Source: Trichobilharzia regenti
Lineage: Eukaryota > Platyhelminthes > Trematoda > Strigeidida > Schistosomatidae
Direction: 5' to 3'
Assembly (NCBI GenBank): GCA_944472135.2
Contig: OX235265.1
Location: forward strand, 45,791,459-45,855,458
DNA length: 64,000 nt
A program made the position numbers and the translations under genes. Under the pieces are notes generated by a model. It made no database searches, was not told where the DNA came from, and saw nothing but the letters and a program-made list of their open reading frames with translations. Numbering within the stretch: the first letter of the stretch is position 1; each line of letters opens with the position of its first letter. Shown here one piece after another: positions 1-11,415 of this stretch.

Positions 1-675
1 CTTCAAGTTTAACTTAGCCGGTTAAAGTAACAGACTGAGATTGGTTAGATTATTGATGTACAAAAAATGTACATAGTTAAAGCTTAAATATGAATAGATG
101 GTTACTATACAATTCATAGTAATTCTTTTTCAATCAATACTAGATTGATGATGAGTGTGCAAAACTCTATAGGACACCGACAACTGGTAAATTGAAAAAA
201 TCTATATATATATATACATCAATCACAGTAAACATCATTACAAAGATTGTGACTAATGCATATGTTAAGTACTCGGATACCATTCAAAAAAGATTAATAA
301 TACACATTGTAGTCCTCATTGTCAGTCGAAGGCGTCATTACAGTTAAAATATGATGGAGATTGACAAAATGCATAGAACTGTGGACAGAAAAGGTTCAAA
401 TCAATTCTGGAAGTCAGACAGACTCCTTTTTGGCGGCAATTCTTAAAGTAGACGGATTCTAGGCTATATAATTCAAACAAAAATATGATGTCACACATTC
501 CTTTATTGTGTTTCCAAATCTCTTGGTGGTTTTCGTTAGCCCAGCTGCTGGTGTGAAGTATGAAAACCGACAAGACTAAATCTGTGCTGTGTATATTTAT
601 CTGTTTGATATAGAAAGTTTACGATTTTGAGTAAAAATAAACCTTGTCGAAGATAATACAGATACAATGTCACCG
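1..675. other. No recognised gene; one weak open frame on the minus strand
   Basis: AT-rich DNA with a short (TA)n run near 203-215. An 83-codon minus-strand frame (573-322) has protein-like composition (Cys, Trp and aromatic residues) and follows a possible splice acceptor near 578, but its entry phase does not match the last exon of the coiled-coil gene. I see no second exon for it and do not call it a gene. Confidence 0.4.
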
Positions 676-1005
676 AAATGATAATTAGTTGGGGGATTTC
701 ATGATGAGCTGACACCAGTTAGACAACCATTAGAAAACCAGCACCGGAGTAATGGACGGCTGTTTCGTCCTAATTTGGGACTTTTCACGGTGCGCACCCA
801 CCGGGGTTCGAACGCAGGAGCTTTCAGTTACATGGCGAGCTCGTAGACTATCAAGCTACTGGAATCCATTCCAAACTAGGACGAAACAGACGTCTAGAAC
901 TCCCAGGTTTTTCAACGCTTCTCTAACTAATGTAAGCTCATGATGAAAGCCTCCAATCAATCAAACACAATCCCTACAAAACCAAACACTTAATAAATGA
1001 TAATT
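676..1005. mobile_element. HH-SINE inverted pair with 11-bp target-site duplication
   Basis: The left half is a minus-strand copy (about 698-870): tail, decayed hammerhead, B-box-like ggttcgaac, then A-box region. It is joined head-on to a plus-strand partial copy (870-992) that starts inside the hammerhead stem II loop and runs to the tail. The direct repeat aaatgataatt is at 676-686 and again at 995-1005, outside both halves, so the pair was apparently inserted as one unit. Confidence 0.75.
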
Positions 1006-1382
1006 GATATAAATTAGCCTGTGTTCATCACTGATGGTATAATCAACTAAAGATGGAATGCCATTTGAAGAACATGGAAAGTGGTCACAGAAACACTGAA
1101 ATATGTTAGGTCTTGACTGGTTATGCAAATAAAAAACACATTTGTAAGGAGCTGAGAAAAAGTCTATTTAAAAAAAATTAGCTGATGATTTTGGTTGACA
1201 TATGCTCAGGTTTTTCTAGGTAAATGGTATTCAATGAGAACTCACGAAAATCCTACCTACATATAATTTAGTTTTTTATCAGTAATACATCCTGAGATGT
1301 ATCTTATCAATTTACCGTGAATGATATAGACAATAAAGAAGGATGAGGACTGAACAGAGATCCATGAAGATATTTCTTTCAT

Positions 1383-1490
1383 TCCTTTGCATTTTGAAGT
1401 TTCAGTAGCAGTGCTGTTGTTTTTACAGAGAGACGTTGCTAACGTCATGCCTAACCTTCCCACTCTACCAGAAGATTTAGAAGTACGCCA
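1383..1490 (-). repeat. R-SINE fragment
   Basis: It matches the body of the tRNA-headed R-SINE seen at 4812-5045 and 48913-49115, with shared blocks such as gtttcagtagcagtg and gcctcatgc-like text. It is cut off before the tRNA-like head where the RTE-A tail starts. Confidence 0.6.
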
Positions 1491-1494
1491 GTCA

Positions 1495-2250
1495 AGCGCG
1501 CATTCTACCGGTCTGTCTGTCTGTTTTCGACATAGAACTTTCCATCGATGTGCACCAGTTAAAAGTCGCCACACTCCCACCTTGTATCACAAAAACAATA
1601 GAAGAAAGTAGAAGTAATGCATAATAGAGACAGTAAACACAAGTGTGAGACATAGGAATAGTAATAACGAAGAACAATATGGTTTCATTTGAAATCATAA
1701 GTCACAAGGAGTGGATGCATCTGTGCCAACCAGTCATTGAGAACGATTTTGAGCCATATTACCAATTGTTTCCAACCATTGGTTTTTACCGTCCCGATGA
1801 CCCCAACCGATCAGGAAGTCTACACCTTCCTATGTGACTGGCTTAGACTAACTGTTGTGGATTTCATTGACTGGTGAGGCCATGTTTTGGTTTGACAGCC
1901 GCCAGCTCTTTTCCAGCCTAACCCTATGTCAGCTAGCATTGCCGATTGTCGAGGAAGGCGATCACTAGACAGGAATGCGTAACACACGTCCTAACCATCT
2001 CAGTCGATGTAACTTCAAAGCCTCGTCGATTGATTTCCCCTCCCACCTACCTAGCACTCGACCGGTGCCTAACCTCAATATTTCTCACCTTATTATACTA
2101 CTTCACACGGGAGATGGAATACAGGCATCTATGATCGAAGACAGCTAATCTTTTCCTGTCTTCCACTCTCAATGGCCAGGTCTCACAGCTAGCCATAAAG
2201 GAGGACGGAGCGGACTGCTGAGCAGGACACCGGTGAACTACAAGACACTG
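1495..2250 (-). mobile_element. RTE-A retrotransposon, 3' fragment
   Basis: Inverted copy of the 3' end of the near-complete element at 45113-48912. Read on the minus strand it encodes decayed C-terminal reverse-transcriptase-ORF text (W-L-G-H-V-L-R-like and R-S-Q-W-like blocks) followed by the 3' untranslated region ending at cgaaaacagacag. The terminal CAGA repeat lies at its left end. Frames are broken by stops and indels, so it is a dead copy. Confidence 0.8.
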
Positions 2251-2617
2251 GTTTAAATTTCCAATCATTCGAAATAGTTTAACTAGAAAATAGCTCTATA
2301 CAGAAGTAATTTCTTACTCACACTAGATAACATCTAGTATAATAACAATGAAGTTCTAATGTAAACAATTCCAACCTCTAGAATTCCGAAATCATATATA
2401 CGAAAAATAATTAAACATATCTCCCCTCACGTGCGTATAAATTAAGTCCGACAATTATTCCACACACACACACACACGTAGAAACATACATACACAAACT
2501 AATAAATTATACGTATTTAACAATTCTCTTCCCAAATGTTGAACACACATAGATGACAGGAGACATCTAGCATTCTATAGAGCTGACCTTAAGGGGGATA
2601 TTGTGTTTAGTTATAAC

Positions 2618-2652
<35 letters not shown>

Positions 2653-2886
2653 ACTAAATAAATAAATAAAAGCATACTAAGACAATGAAATCTGATGAGT
2701 CTTAGGTCAAATTGTATAGTGGACTTGAACTCACGAAGAAAAAAGAATAATACTATTAATTCATGCCGTAACTGATCTACTCCACACACATACACGTTAA
2801 AGATAAGTCAAGGAGATAAATAATTTTATGAAATATGATAAGGGTATGAAATACACAATCCGAGAATAAGTTCAAATCACAATTTA
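2251..2886. other. Non-coding stretch with CA and TA microsatellites
   Basis: Holds a (CA)n run near 2461-2476 and a (TA)n run at 2621-2648. No supported coding sequence. Confidence 0.6.
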
Positions 2887-2983
2887 CAAATCAGTTAGTA
2901 TTTTCAGGCATTGGTTTTGTAGGGATTTTTGTTTGATTGCATGGAGGATTTCATCATGAGCTCACATCAGTTAGAGAACCACT

Positions 2984-3035
2984 GGGAGTACTGGACAGCT
3001 GTTTCGTTCTAGCTTGGGACTCTTCAGCATTACTC
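2984..3035 (-). ncRNA. Hammerhead ribozyme motif with intact CUGAAGA core
   Basis: On the minus strand the order is: stem I strand GAGTAATG, core CTGAAGA, stem II GTCC with loop CAAGCTA and GAAC, then GAA, the self-complementary stem III ACAGCTGT, cleavage position C, and stem I return strand CAGTACTC. Stem I pairs 7 of 8 positions; stem II has one C-A mismatch. All core nucleotides of a type I hammerhead are present. Activity is inferred, not shown; the loopless stem III suggests a weak monomer, as described for schistosome hammerheads. Confidence 0.75.
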
Positions 3036-3052
3036 TTCATCCCGGTGGATGC

Positions 3053-3098
3053 GTACTGATGAGGAGTCCTAGACTAGGACGAAACAGCTGTCAGGTAC
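3053..3098 (+). ncRNA. Degenerate hammerhead motif
   Basis: Second arm of the same palindrome. Stem I strand GTACTG, core ATGAGGA (the invariant C of CUGANGA is A), stem II GTCC/GGAC perfect, GAA, stem III ACAGCTGT, then C. The core change should abolish cleavage. Confidence 0.65.
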
Positions 3099-3176
3099 TC
3101 CCAGCTAGTTTTCCAGTGGTTCTCTAACTGATGTCAGCTCATGATGAAATCCTCCATGCAATCAAATCAGTTAGTA

Positions 3177-4805
3177 GTTTACAATCTACACAGTTCGGGT
3201 GGTAAAATTTCATTGTAGTTTCTTTCCTTTGGAAACCAAGTTAATCCGATCAAGATATATGATATGCTTCATATCATAGATGGTAATCAAGAAAGCAAGC
3301 AAATTTGCATAAGAGTATATACTACTAATTGATTGGGATGAGTAATTGTATACTACTCACATCAACTTGGTTACCAAAGGAAACAACGATGGAATTTCAC
3401 CACCAGTTGAATTGTGCAAGTTGCAAATCGCTAATTAAATTTCACTAATAGTATGACCAATTGCATCAGGTAGTTAGTCCCAAACCGGGTAATTTGAACT
3501 GATTCGGCTCTCTGAGCTGAGTCAAACCGGGAGGAGCACACCACTAATGAGATCGACCCCAAACGAGAGAAATGGCCGACCGGTGTTTAGATCACCACGA
3601 CCTGGTTGGCTAGCAAGCACTGCTGGTTGATGTTAGTGGAATGCAGTTACTCAGCTTGATCAATCAGCGGTGTATACTTTTAACCTAAGAATAACCTAAA
3701 ACATCATACACGCTTCGAGGATTAGGTGACAAAACCAAAAATATGCCATTTTGGAGTCAATTATCGGGAATAGAGGATACACAGTCTTTGGCAAAGGTAA
3801 GACGAGGCTTCGTGAAGAGAGAGAGAGAGAGTTAAACAAACAACGTATTTTCTTACACACTCTGAAAATTATTCGAAGTTGGCTAAGTGATTTAACTCTA
3901 AATATATTCACACTCCAACAAAACTGTTTGGTCAAACAGGAAGGAGATTCTGAAGACAGTTTGAAGTGCACTATCCAACTGACAACTGTAAAGGCATATT
4001 TACCCTACCTCTTCATCATTTATATTGAATTTCATGACACGGAGAGGTAAGGAAGCAGGATTTAACCACATAACCTATATGACGAATGATGTCTTGACCC
4101 GGGTGTAGTAATCAGCTGTAATTTCACGTCAATATATATGTAAATAAAAATAGTTAAGTGCCATATAATAAAGAAAATCAAAGACTTGAAATACAAAATA
4201 GTCGCACACACGCACACACTATCTCATTCTCCCACCCACTAAACATGTGCATGACATGGAAACTGCAAGTGAATACAAAAAGACTGCATACACGTAAGTG
4301 TAAGTCAGTTAGCCGCTCCTATTTTATACAGACACGATAGTTCCGCACAGATAGAGCATGTTGATTAATGGTGCACACTAATGTAGCCAATGTGCATTGA
4401 TAACATGCACCAAAAAAGAATAACTGGGATATTCTACAATTGCAGTTTACAACTGATAGCTACCGACCCTCTCCTCACAACAAGGCGTTGGGATTTGCAC
4501 ATTACAACGTGCCTGACGAACCTTTCAGTTGAAAACGATGTTTTCTGAAAAGGTGACCCTCCACTATAATAATCAGAGTTCACAGAATAACATGACATAG
4601 TCTTTTGAAGTTTTATTTCGAGCTAAATATCAACGCTTTCAATATCTACAACAATTTACGTACCATATTCCAAATTACTATTACTAGATCGTGTTTATGA
4701 TATAAAAATATCAAAAAAGAAGAACAAACACAGACTCGAAACTAAATAAAGTTCCAAAACAAACTGACCAAGTTTCAAACTAGAACTGTGCACAAATCTT
4801 TTTAT
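3177..4805. other. No recognised gene
   Basis: A slightly GC-richer block at about 3465-3660 (containing ccaaaccggg and gtcaaaccggg) looks like an old repeat that I cannot classify. A 99-codon plus-strand frame at 3751-4050 includes a GA-dinucleotide run and has no convincing splice context. Nothing else is supported. Confidence 0.5.
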
Positions 4806-4811
4806 TATTCC

Positions 4812-5045
4812 TTTACGTTCCCAGTGGAATATAGGGCTTCAAACTAGAGGCTTGAGGTTTCAGTAGCAGTGGTGTTTATCTTTAAGTGACGGAGTTATTA
4901 GCCTCATGCCCAACCTACCCATCTTTACCAGTCTTATTGCTGACTTAGCGAGGTAAAGGAGTGCGTCCGTGGCCGGTGATCGAACCCCGGCCCACCTGAC
5001 GCGTGGTCGGCGAGCATTTCACTGTTGTGTCACGGACTCACAACT
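4812..5045 (-). mobile_element. R-SINE, near full length
   Basis: On the minus strand it starts with a tRNA-like head whose B box reads ggttcgatcacc, continues through a body of about 120 bp, and ends in gaagccctatattccac followed by an A-rich end. That tail is the same as the RTE-B 3' tail, the usual sign that a SINE borrows the LINE machinery. About 235 bp. Confidence 0.75.
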
Positions 5046-5290
5046 CTGCACAGATAGGCAGGTAATTCAAGTTACCATACACCATATAATGCAGTACACA
5101 AAGGTAGAGAAGAGAAAAAAAATTAAAAACTACAGTGAGCAGATATATGTAGGAGAAATAATAGTAACATCGGAAAACATGAGTACTCAGTTGACGCGGG
5201 TAATGCAAAGCTTGAATGCATCTGCACCACTGAGAACAGTTTTGAGCCATATCTATAACGGTCTCCAATTACTGTAACATCCTAAGTACC
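5046..5290 (-). repeat. RTE-A 3' tail remnant
   Basis: The part at 5195-5280 matches RTE-A tails (minus strand encodes M-A-Q-N-x-S-Q-W-like text, compare the copies at 17390 and 44460). The rest to 5046 is diverged. Confidence 0.5.
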
Positions 5291-6360
5291 AAAAACACAC
5301 CACAGGATTTCCACTGAAGATGTTTAAAAGCCAAGGTAGATTGTCAGCATCAACGCCAAAAAGGACAACAGCATAGATGAGACTGTGTGCCGCCTGGTAA
5401 CAAGCCTATCCTTAAATCGAGTAAGTCAAAACTAGGGGGGAGGGGGGTACAACTGCATCAGATCGACTAGACTGCCCCGATTAGTGCCATTTAATTTGTC
5501 GGCACTCTGTTTACAACTAAAGCACCTAAACAGTAGGACTGTTTGTCAGAATGTTTAAAATGATTAAGATTATTTTCAATTTCATTTCATTTACTAGTCA
5601 CAAAACAAAAATTATTTTTAAACTAGAATAACACTGAAATTTGAAGTCTTACATAACCATCATCTTAAAAGTAAGGACAAGAAGTAGTAGAAGAAGAAGC
5701 AACACATGACAGTTTGTTTTCCACTAACTATACACAATCAACCAGTCAACAAAATGTATGACCGACGGACTGATCGCATACACTGTTTGTTTCTTTTTCT
5801 TCCTTAGGAATAAATAAAATATTACTGATACATACCGATACATAATGACTGAAGCAACAGCAACTGTCTGTCTAGTTGGCTAAGCTTCTAAGAGAAAAAC
5901 AAAACAATACAGTAAACATTCAATACGGGATACACATTAAATCGTACCTTTAAGAGGCAGTGATTCACAGTGCAGGAAAGAAATCAACAACCATTAAACA
6001 AACAAGGAACACTGTATAACATTCACAAATATATAAGTGAATAGTATAAACCCGAAAATTTACTAATTGTTTATTAACTGTTTGCAAGCAGCACAGATGA
6101 CAAAACAAAAAAAACTAAAACCTCAATATCATCACTGTTATCATGTCAGTGAAGCCAAGATGACGTCTTTGATATATGTAAGTTTCGGTGAAAGTTTCAC
6201 TACACACATATAGAAATAATCATATAAAGACTTGTGAAGAAACAAGGATTATTGTGATTTTCTTTTATGATCTATTAGGGTGTTGAGGACTAATACTAAG
6301 TGATAATATTGGCTGATGGTAGTGCCAAAAATCTAGAATTGACGGCAGAAGTCAGAATTA
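5291..6360. other. No recognised gene or repeat
   Basis: AT-rich sequence with short homopolymers. No open frame with splice context and no clear match to the repeat families of this window. Confidence 0.5.
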
Positions 6361-6364
6361 TTAT

Positions 6365-7190
6365 TATTATTACTATTTCCTTTGATTCCTAGAGGCTTAA
6401 GCCGCGCGTCTCCATTGCGTTCAGTTCTCTGTCAGAGTTTTCCCCTGGTTTCACATGCTTTCATCTCCTCTTCACATCACCTCCTCAAAGTCACCCTCGT
6501 ATTGATGAACAACTCGCCGCTTCCCTTTCGGGTTCCATCCGAACAATGGCTTGTCTAGTGATGTCACTTGATCGTTTGTCTCCTCAGCGTATGGCCAATC
6601 CATCTCCATTTCTTCCTGCCTATTCGTTTCGCAATCGATTCCTGGTTAGTTCGCTCATTGCCAGAGATCCCTGTTTCTGATCTTTTCTGGTCATCTGATC
6701 TTGAGTATTGAGCGAAGACAACTGTTAATGAAGGTCTGAAGTTTGTTTGAGATGCTCTTTATGACGCCCTGGCCAGGTCTGTGATCCGTATAGTAAGTAG
6801 CACTGACTTCACATCGGAGTTGAAACTCCGGATCTTATTTTCATTTTGATGCTGAGTAGTGCTGTTCACCTCCACACAGACTTGAGAGTAATGAAAGCTT
6901 GTCTTGCTTTGATATCCTCGTCAGTTCCGTGTGCCTGTAGTTGAAACGATGCTTCCCGGGTAGTTGAAGTAGGTTGTTTCTTTCAGGTCCCTCCCATTTA
7001 TTCTGATTGTTATCTGTTGGTGTTGGCCGAGAATCTTTATCACCTCTTTTTTCTCAATGTTCACCTGAAGTCCTGTCTTCTCTGGATGCTTCTTCTGCCA
7101 ACTTACTGCTGTTCACTTGTATATCTTCCAGTCTGTGGAAAATCAGACATATATTATCAGTGAAGTCCAGATCCTCCAAGTTTTTGTGAA
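6365..7190 (-). mobile_element. RTE-B retrotransposon, 3' fragment
   Basis: Starts at its 3' end with a TTA-rich run and tcctttgattcctag, the complement of the RTE-B tail. The minus strand reads decayed C-terminal ORF text (W-R-W-I-G-H-like and R-R-L-C-E-E-like blocks, as in the copies at 9595 and 41985). Multiple stops; dead. Confidence 0.7.
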
Positions 7191-7199
7191 GGTCAAGTG

Positions 7200-7330
7200 T
7201 TCGACCCCCAGTGGTGAGGTAATGGATGCGTACCGCCGATTAGTCCAAATTTACGATGAAACAGATGCTGGCTTTCAATGGTTCTCTAACTGATAGCAGT
7301 CCATGATTAGTCTTCAGATCTATCAAATCC
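7200..7330 (+). repeat. HH-SINE 3' fragment
   Basis: Contains a decayed hammerhead (stem II and GAAA recognisable at 7240-7265), then caatggttctctaactgat and the tail. Not visibly paired with an inverted partner. Confidence 0.6.
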
Positions 7331-7734
7331 TTACAAGCTCTAATACTTGAAAATTATACTGACAGATGAAATGAATAAAAATACAAAAATGCTGTAACCA
7401 GTGTGCGCACGACAGACGACGCAGTCCAACCAACGACAAAGATATACATATTCATGCATTTTCCGAAGAGACAAATGTACCATATGCCTAATTATACTGT
7501 TTATGGATGTCTACACTGTCCATAGACAGAATGAAAATCGAAAACATGGTTCAAAACTGGAAGTTAAGTAACTAAACCATCGAATCATAGCTTGAGTCTA
7601 CAACTGAAAAAAAAATGTTTCTTCTCCTCAATACTGTCATCTGAGTAGACACAAGTACATAAATTTAGTGTGAATTTGTGCTACAGAGTCAATGCATACA
7701 ATGTAATGAAAGTTTATGTAATACGTTAATACTC

Positions 7735-8185
7735 ACTGCCTTCACGTGGCGGAGGTGTTCTTCACCAAAGTGAGAGGGCGAAAGCGGATGACCGGCGCTC
7801 TTCACCGGGTTGACTGTTCATTGGATGACAGTCTAGGGGAGATGGCTAAACCCTGATTCCAAACCTCCAACGACTGGCGTATGAAGCTCACTGGAGCTCA
7901 CCGGCAGACGTATGGACAAAGGGCTTATTGGATGCCCTGGATGATTGGCCCCATTCAAAAAGGCGAATGAACCGGACTCCGGTCACCGGCTGCCAATTGA
8001 TAGTGGACTCTCTACTCCACTCCTACTGCCTTGTAGGTGACACTTGGTTGTGTAAAGGCTAGAGCTGCACTCTCAAACAAAGGCCGAGCGATGCTGGGGA
8101 CATCACTCGTACCCAATTCCCATGAAACTTCATGGTTCATGAAGCCGGCTCATCCTCCCGTAGGAGATAGCCGAAGTAAAGTAAA
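7735..8185 (+). repeat. Rep-D, unclassified repeat
   Basis: GC-richer block sharing ordered text with 22200-22605 and 59045-59385: a cacgtggcggaggtgttc-like opening, a caaaagtga-like block, then ccctgattccaa. It resembles the 5' leader of schistosome RTE elements in composition, but no coding sequence follows it here. Family unknown. Confidence 0.5.
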
Positions 8186-8261
8186 AAGTAATACGTTAAT
8201 AATAACCAGAATGACAACGAAAGGTTGACTGACTAACCATCCAGTCCAGAGAATGCATCCT

Positions 8262-8492
8262 TTTCTTTCTTCCTTTCTTTGCGTTTCGAATGGAGCCTAA
8301 GGCTTCAAAAGCTTTTTAAGGTTTTAGTAGCAGTGATGTTTTTTACGGGTGTCGGCGCTAGCCTCATACCCCCCAACCTCCCCTATATACCGGGTTTATT
8401 ACTAGCTAAGCGATTATGAATGCATCGACCGGGAATCGAAGCCCATAACCACATACATACATGGTTGGCAGCCATTTAACCATTGAACTATT
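8262..8492 (-). mobile_element. R-SINE copy
   Basis: Same layout as 4812-5045: tRNA-like head on the right (accgggaatcgaagcc region), body with gttttagtagcagtg, and tail ending in the diverged RTE-B-like end at 8262-8310. Confidence 0.65.
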
Positions 8493-9590
8493 AACCTAAG
8501 AGAATGCAAAACAGCACGAAATTCTACTTTCCATCTGTCTGAAGTAATTTTGTTAGATTGTTAAATAAGTTTAGATTTGTTCGTATGAATGGATACAATT
8601 CATCTGCATAAACTTTAGTCACAATCACTTGGTCTTAATAACATAAATACATACCACTTGAAGAAACAATTTACACTGAATGAAACCTTTAAAATATTTC
8701 ATGCTGACAGTATGATATTTATCTCAGACTGAATCTTAAAAGTATCCGAATTCAAACATTATCTGTTCTTAAAAAAGCACAGAAAAACAAATAAAGAGAA
8801 AAGCAATGAAACCACAGTGACAAGAAAAAACAGAAACATTAAATTAAAATTTCTCAAAAGTCTGCTTTCAAAATATGAATAATGACATTTACACTGTTTT
8901 AAATAAATGTTGACTCCTACAGACAGGATAATAGTTTCCAACCAATGAATCTGAGCCCCTTGACGGGATGCCAATAAGTTAGTCTACACTTCAATATATA
9001 TGACTCACAACAACAGTCAAAAACTTCATGAACGAACTGATTTTTTTTTCTTCTGGTCACTTCTAACACCTCTGAAAGTTAGTTCATTTTCAGCTATGCA
9101 ATGCTAGGCGAAGAAGTTGGTGGCACGGTATGTGTACCGAAGTCCTAGTCATCTTAACTCATGGAACTTTACGACCTAATCAGTTGGCTCCCCTTCGTTA
9201 CCTAAAATTATGCGTAACGTCTTTATTACGTATCAGTGTGCTCTACTTGAGGTAGACATCTATGGTCAAAAACGTCTAGCTTCTCCTTGGTCCATTGCTG
9301 AGACGAAAGCAGGAATATTGTTTGATTTACCTATTCGTTGTCACAAAAATGTTACCCTCATTCATTCAGTTAACTAACAAAAACTAAAATGGATTTGATG
9401 GGAAGACGACTATATGAGATAGTGTGAATATTCTTACATTTACTCACATTGATTGTATTCATAAAATAGTGAGAGTTATACCAACTTGTTTATTTTTAGT
9501 CATGTATACAGGTCGCACATGATTCTAATTCTGTCGGTTATTCTCATTTATCCGACGGTGGTAATTTGTGCTCTTATTAATGCTGTGTAT
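8493..9590. other. No recognised gene
   Basis: AT-rich, no supported coding sequence. An adenine-rich minus-strand frame at 8974-8759 is low complexity and hydrophobic only because of T runs. Confidence 0.5.
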
Positions 9591-9594
9591 GAGT

Positions 9595-10067
9595 TCTTCT
9601 ATAGGGATAAGAAACTTGACGGGTGGGTCACAAAAAATATTTCCAACAGCCTGTTGCACACCTTTATCAACAACTGTCTTCGCTCTATACTGAAGATCAG
9701 ATGACCGGGCCAGAAAGAATCACCAACAAGAAAATATGGGAACAAACAAAACAAAAACAAACCAATCGCCAACCGACAAATATGAAAGAGAAAGTGGAGA
9801 TGGATTAGACACTCACTCGCTGAGGAGGCTGCCACTGGGTGACATCGCGCGCGCATCAGGCCATCGCTCGAGTGGAACCAATCCGAAAGGGAAGCGGCAT
9901 GTGGGACGTCAGTGCAAGGATGACATGGAAGAGATCGTGTGAAGAGGAGCTGAAACGGTATGGACTAACTAACTTGGATGCAGGTGAAAAGTACAGAAGA
10001 AGGTAGAAGCAACTGGAGACGTGCAGTTGAAGCCCTATGTTCCACTAGGAACCCAAGGGAACAATAA
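9595..10067 (+). mobile_element. RTE-B retrotransposon, 3' fragment
   Basis: Encodes broken C-terminal ORF text including E-K-V-E-M-D and K-G-K-R-H-V-G-R-Q, and ends with gaagccctatgttccac, an aacccaaggg block and (AAT)n. The tail is the reference form for RTE-B and for the R-SINE ends. Confidence 0.8.
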
Positions 10068-10585
10068 TAATAACATTCCCATTTATCTGACGGTGATAAT
10101 TTGTGCTCTTATTAATGCTGTGCATGAGTTTGTTTGAGGGATACATATATACACCAAGCAAATTGTGGGTTTATATACTACATGTGTAAATATTAGGATT
10201 TTGATTATTGTGGCAATACAAAATTACCATTACATTCTTACATTGTGTTGGCTTTATCCCGTGTATAAGTTCAAGTTAGTACTCAGTGGGGGAATTACTT
10301 CTTAATTCAACTGCACATACACACAGCATTGGGTTGGCAGACTGACTGATACAGATATAACCGATGATGACTGAAGAATTCACAGCAGGATTCGAACTAG
10401 CAACCTCCATAATTAATAAAAAGACAACTTCAAGTAGTAGTGATCGAATAGAACATTCTTTGTTGTAAAATCAATGTCTCAAAACCCGATCGATAGGTGC
10501 TACATTCTTGTGATGATTAGACTGACCATATTCCGACGACCTAACGAGCTACACTTGCTGGAACTAGTGTACCTGCAGATCTTAT
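10068..10585. other. No gene; possible old SINE
   Basis: A B-box-like ggattcgaactag at 10386-10400 hints at an old tRNA-headed SINE, and 10075-10135 repeats text from 9540-9600. No coding sequence. Confidence 0.35.
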
Positions 10586-10589
10586 CGCA

Positions 10590-10925
10590 ACCAGAAAGGT
10601 CGTTTGGATAGCGGTTAAACTATAAACTGTTACATTCATATCGTCAGTCGTTTACATTATGTGAAGCCTGTGGACGAATAGAGTAGAGATTTCACAGCAG
10701 TAAGGCGTTTACCTCAGATGAGCAGCAAGCAATCTATGCAGCTTCTGTACTATGAAGAGGAAAGGACTAGAAAAGATTGAGCCCGATTATTATACACTCC
10801 AACTTACTTTGAGATGGGAGGTAAGATCCTAATACGGATACAGCTCCATAAACCACTTCACACAAGCCGTGTGAGACTGGCCTTAAGCAGTTATCCTCTG
10901 GGCTTTGAGGTCATACAATACTAAT
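10590..10925 (+). repeat. RTE-A 5' leader remnant
   Basis: It matches the start of the near-complete RTE-A in order: tttggatagcggttaaac (also 45231-45249), then a gtgtgagactggcc block and ttaagcagttatcc, compare 45427-45452. Heavily diverged and interrupted. Confidence 0.55.
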
Positions 10926-11082
10926 ACTCTTTCTATTTCAGATACTCCACCAATAAGAAATCAACTTCCACAGAAGTGATGACACCATCGATAGACTTTC
11001 ATAAGCACACAAAAGCCGACATTTCAAAGTTAATAGAGTCGTTAAAAAACAACAACAATTAAAGCAGAACAACAGGACTAAC

Positions 11083-11415
11083 CTTACTGCTACGTATACT
11101 TGATGCACCACTAAGATCATCTACACTACGCACAGAATTGGTTGGTGAAACACAATTTCGTTGATTAGAATATGCATCCACCCGTTTACTTCGATGATTT
11201 TGAACAGGATTCAATGGTTTGACAAATAAACCAGAATGAGTAAGTCGACGATTGACCATGGCAGCAGTCGATGTAGGAGGAGGAGGAGGGGGATTTACAT
11301 TTTCATTATCAGATGATGTTTCACCGCCGCTATTTCTTCCATTGCGCGTTTCAACATAGCGATTATGGATTTTATTATGATTTGAAAAAGCTTCAGGAAC
11401 ACTGTTACGATATTC
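11083..11415 (-). CDS. Coiled-coil gene, exon 13 (C-terminal low-complexity)
   Basis: Acceptor ctttaag before GAA-TAT-CGT, entry phase 0. Visible residues 936-1046 are Asn/Ser/Arg-rich with a six-proline run after D-N-E-N-V-N and no recognisable domain. The exon can end in two ways. A strong donor AAG|GTTAGT at 11083/11082 would keep phase 0 and require another exon further left. Reading on gives seven more codons (VSPVVLL) and a stop at 11061-11059. No AATAAA appears on the minus strand in the next 1.5 kb, which slightly favours splicing. Proline-rich and Ser-rich segments suggest a disordered region for protein binding; that is inference. Confidence 0.75.

Larger units (their letters stand above)
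2887..3176. mobile_element. HH-SINE inverted pair with 14-bp target-site duplication
   Basis: Two partial HH-SINE copies, minus-strand (about 2935-3047) then plus-strand (3048-3162), form a long hairpin with arms of about 95 bp. The perfect direct repeat caaatcagttagta flanks the pair (2887-2900 and 3163-3176). Each arm carries a hammerhead fold. This is the cleanest example of the palindromic unit in the window. Confidence 0.85.

Noticed and set aside
2621..2648. CRISPR-like or satellite array
   Set aside because: Simple TA microsatellite; the window is eukaryotic.
3751..4050. Charged 99-codon frame as coiled-coil exon
   Set aside because: Wrong strand for the gene, built around a GA run, no acceptor.
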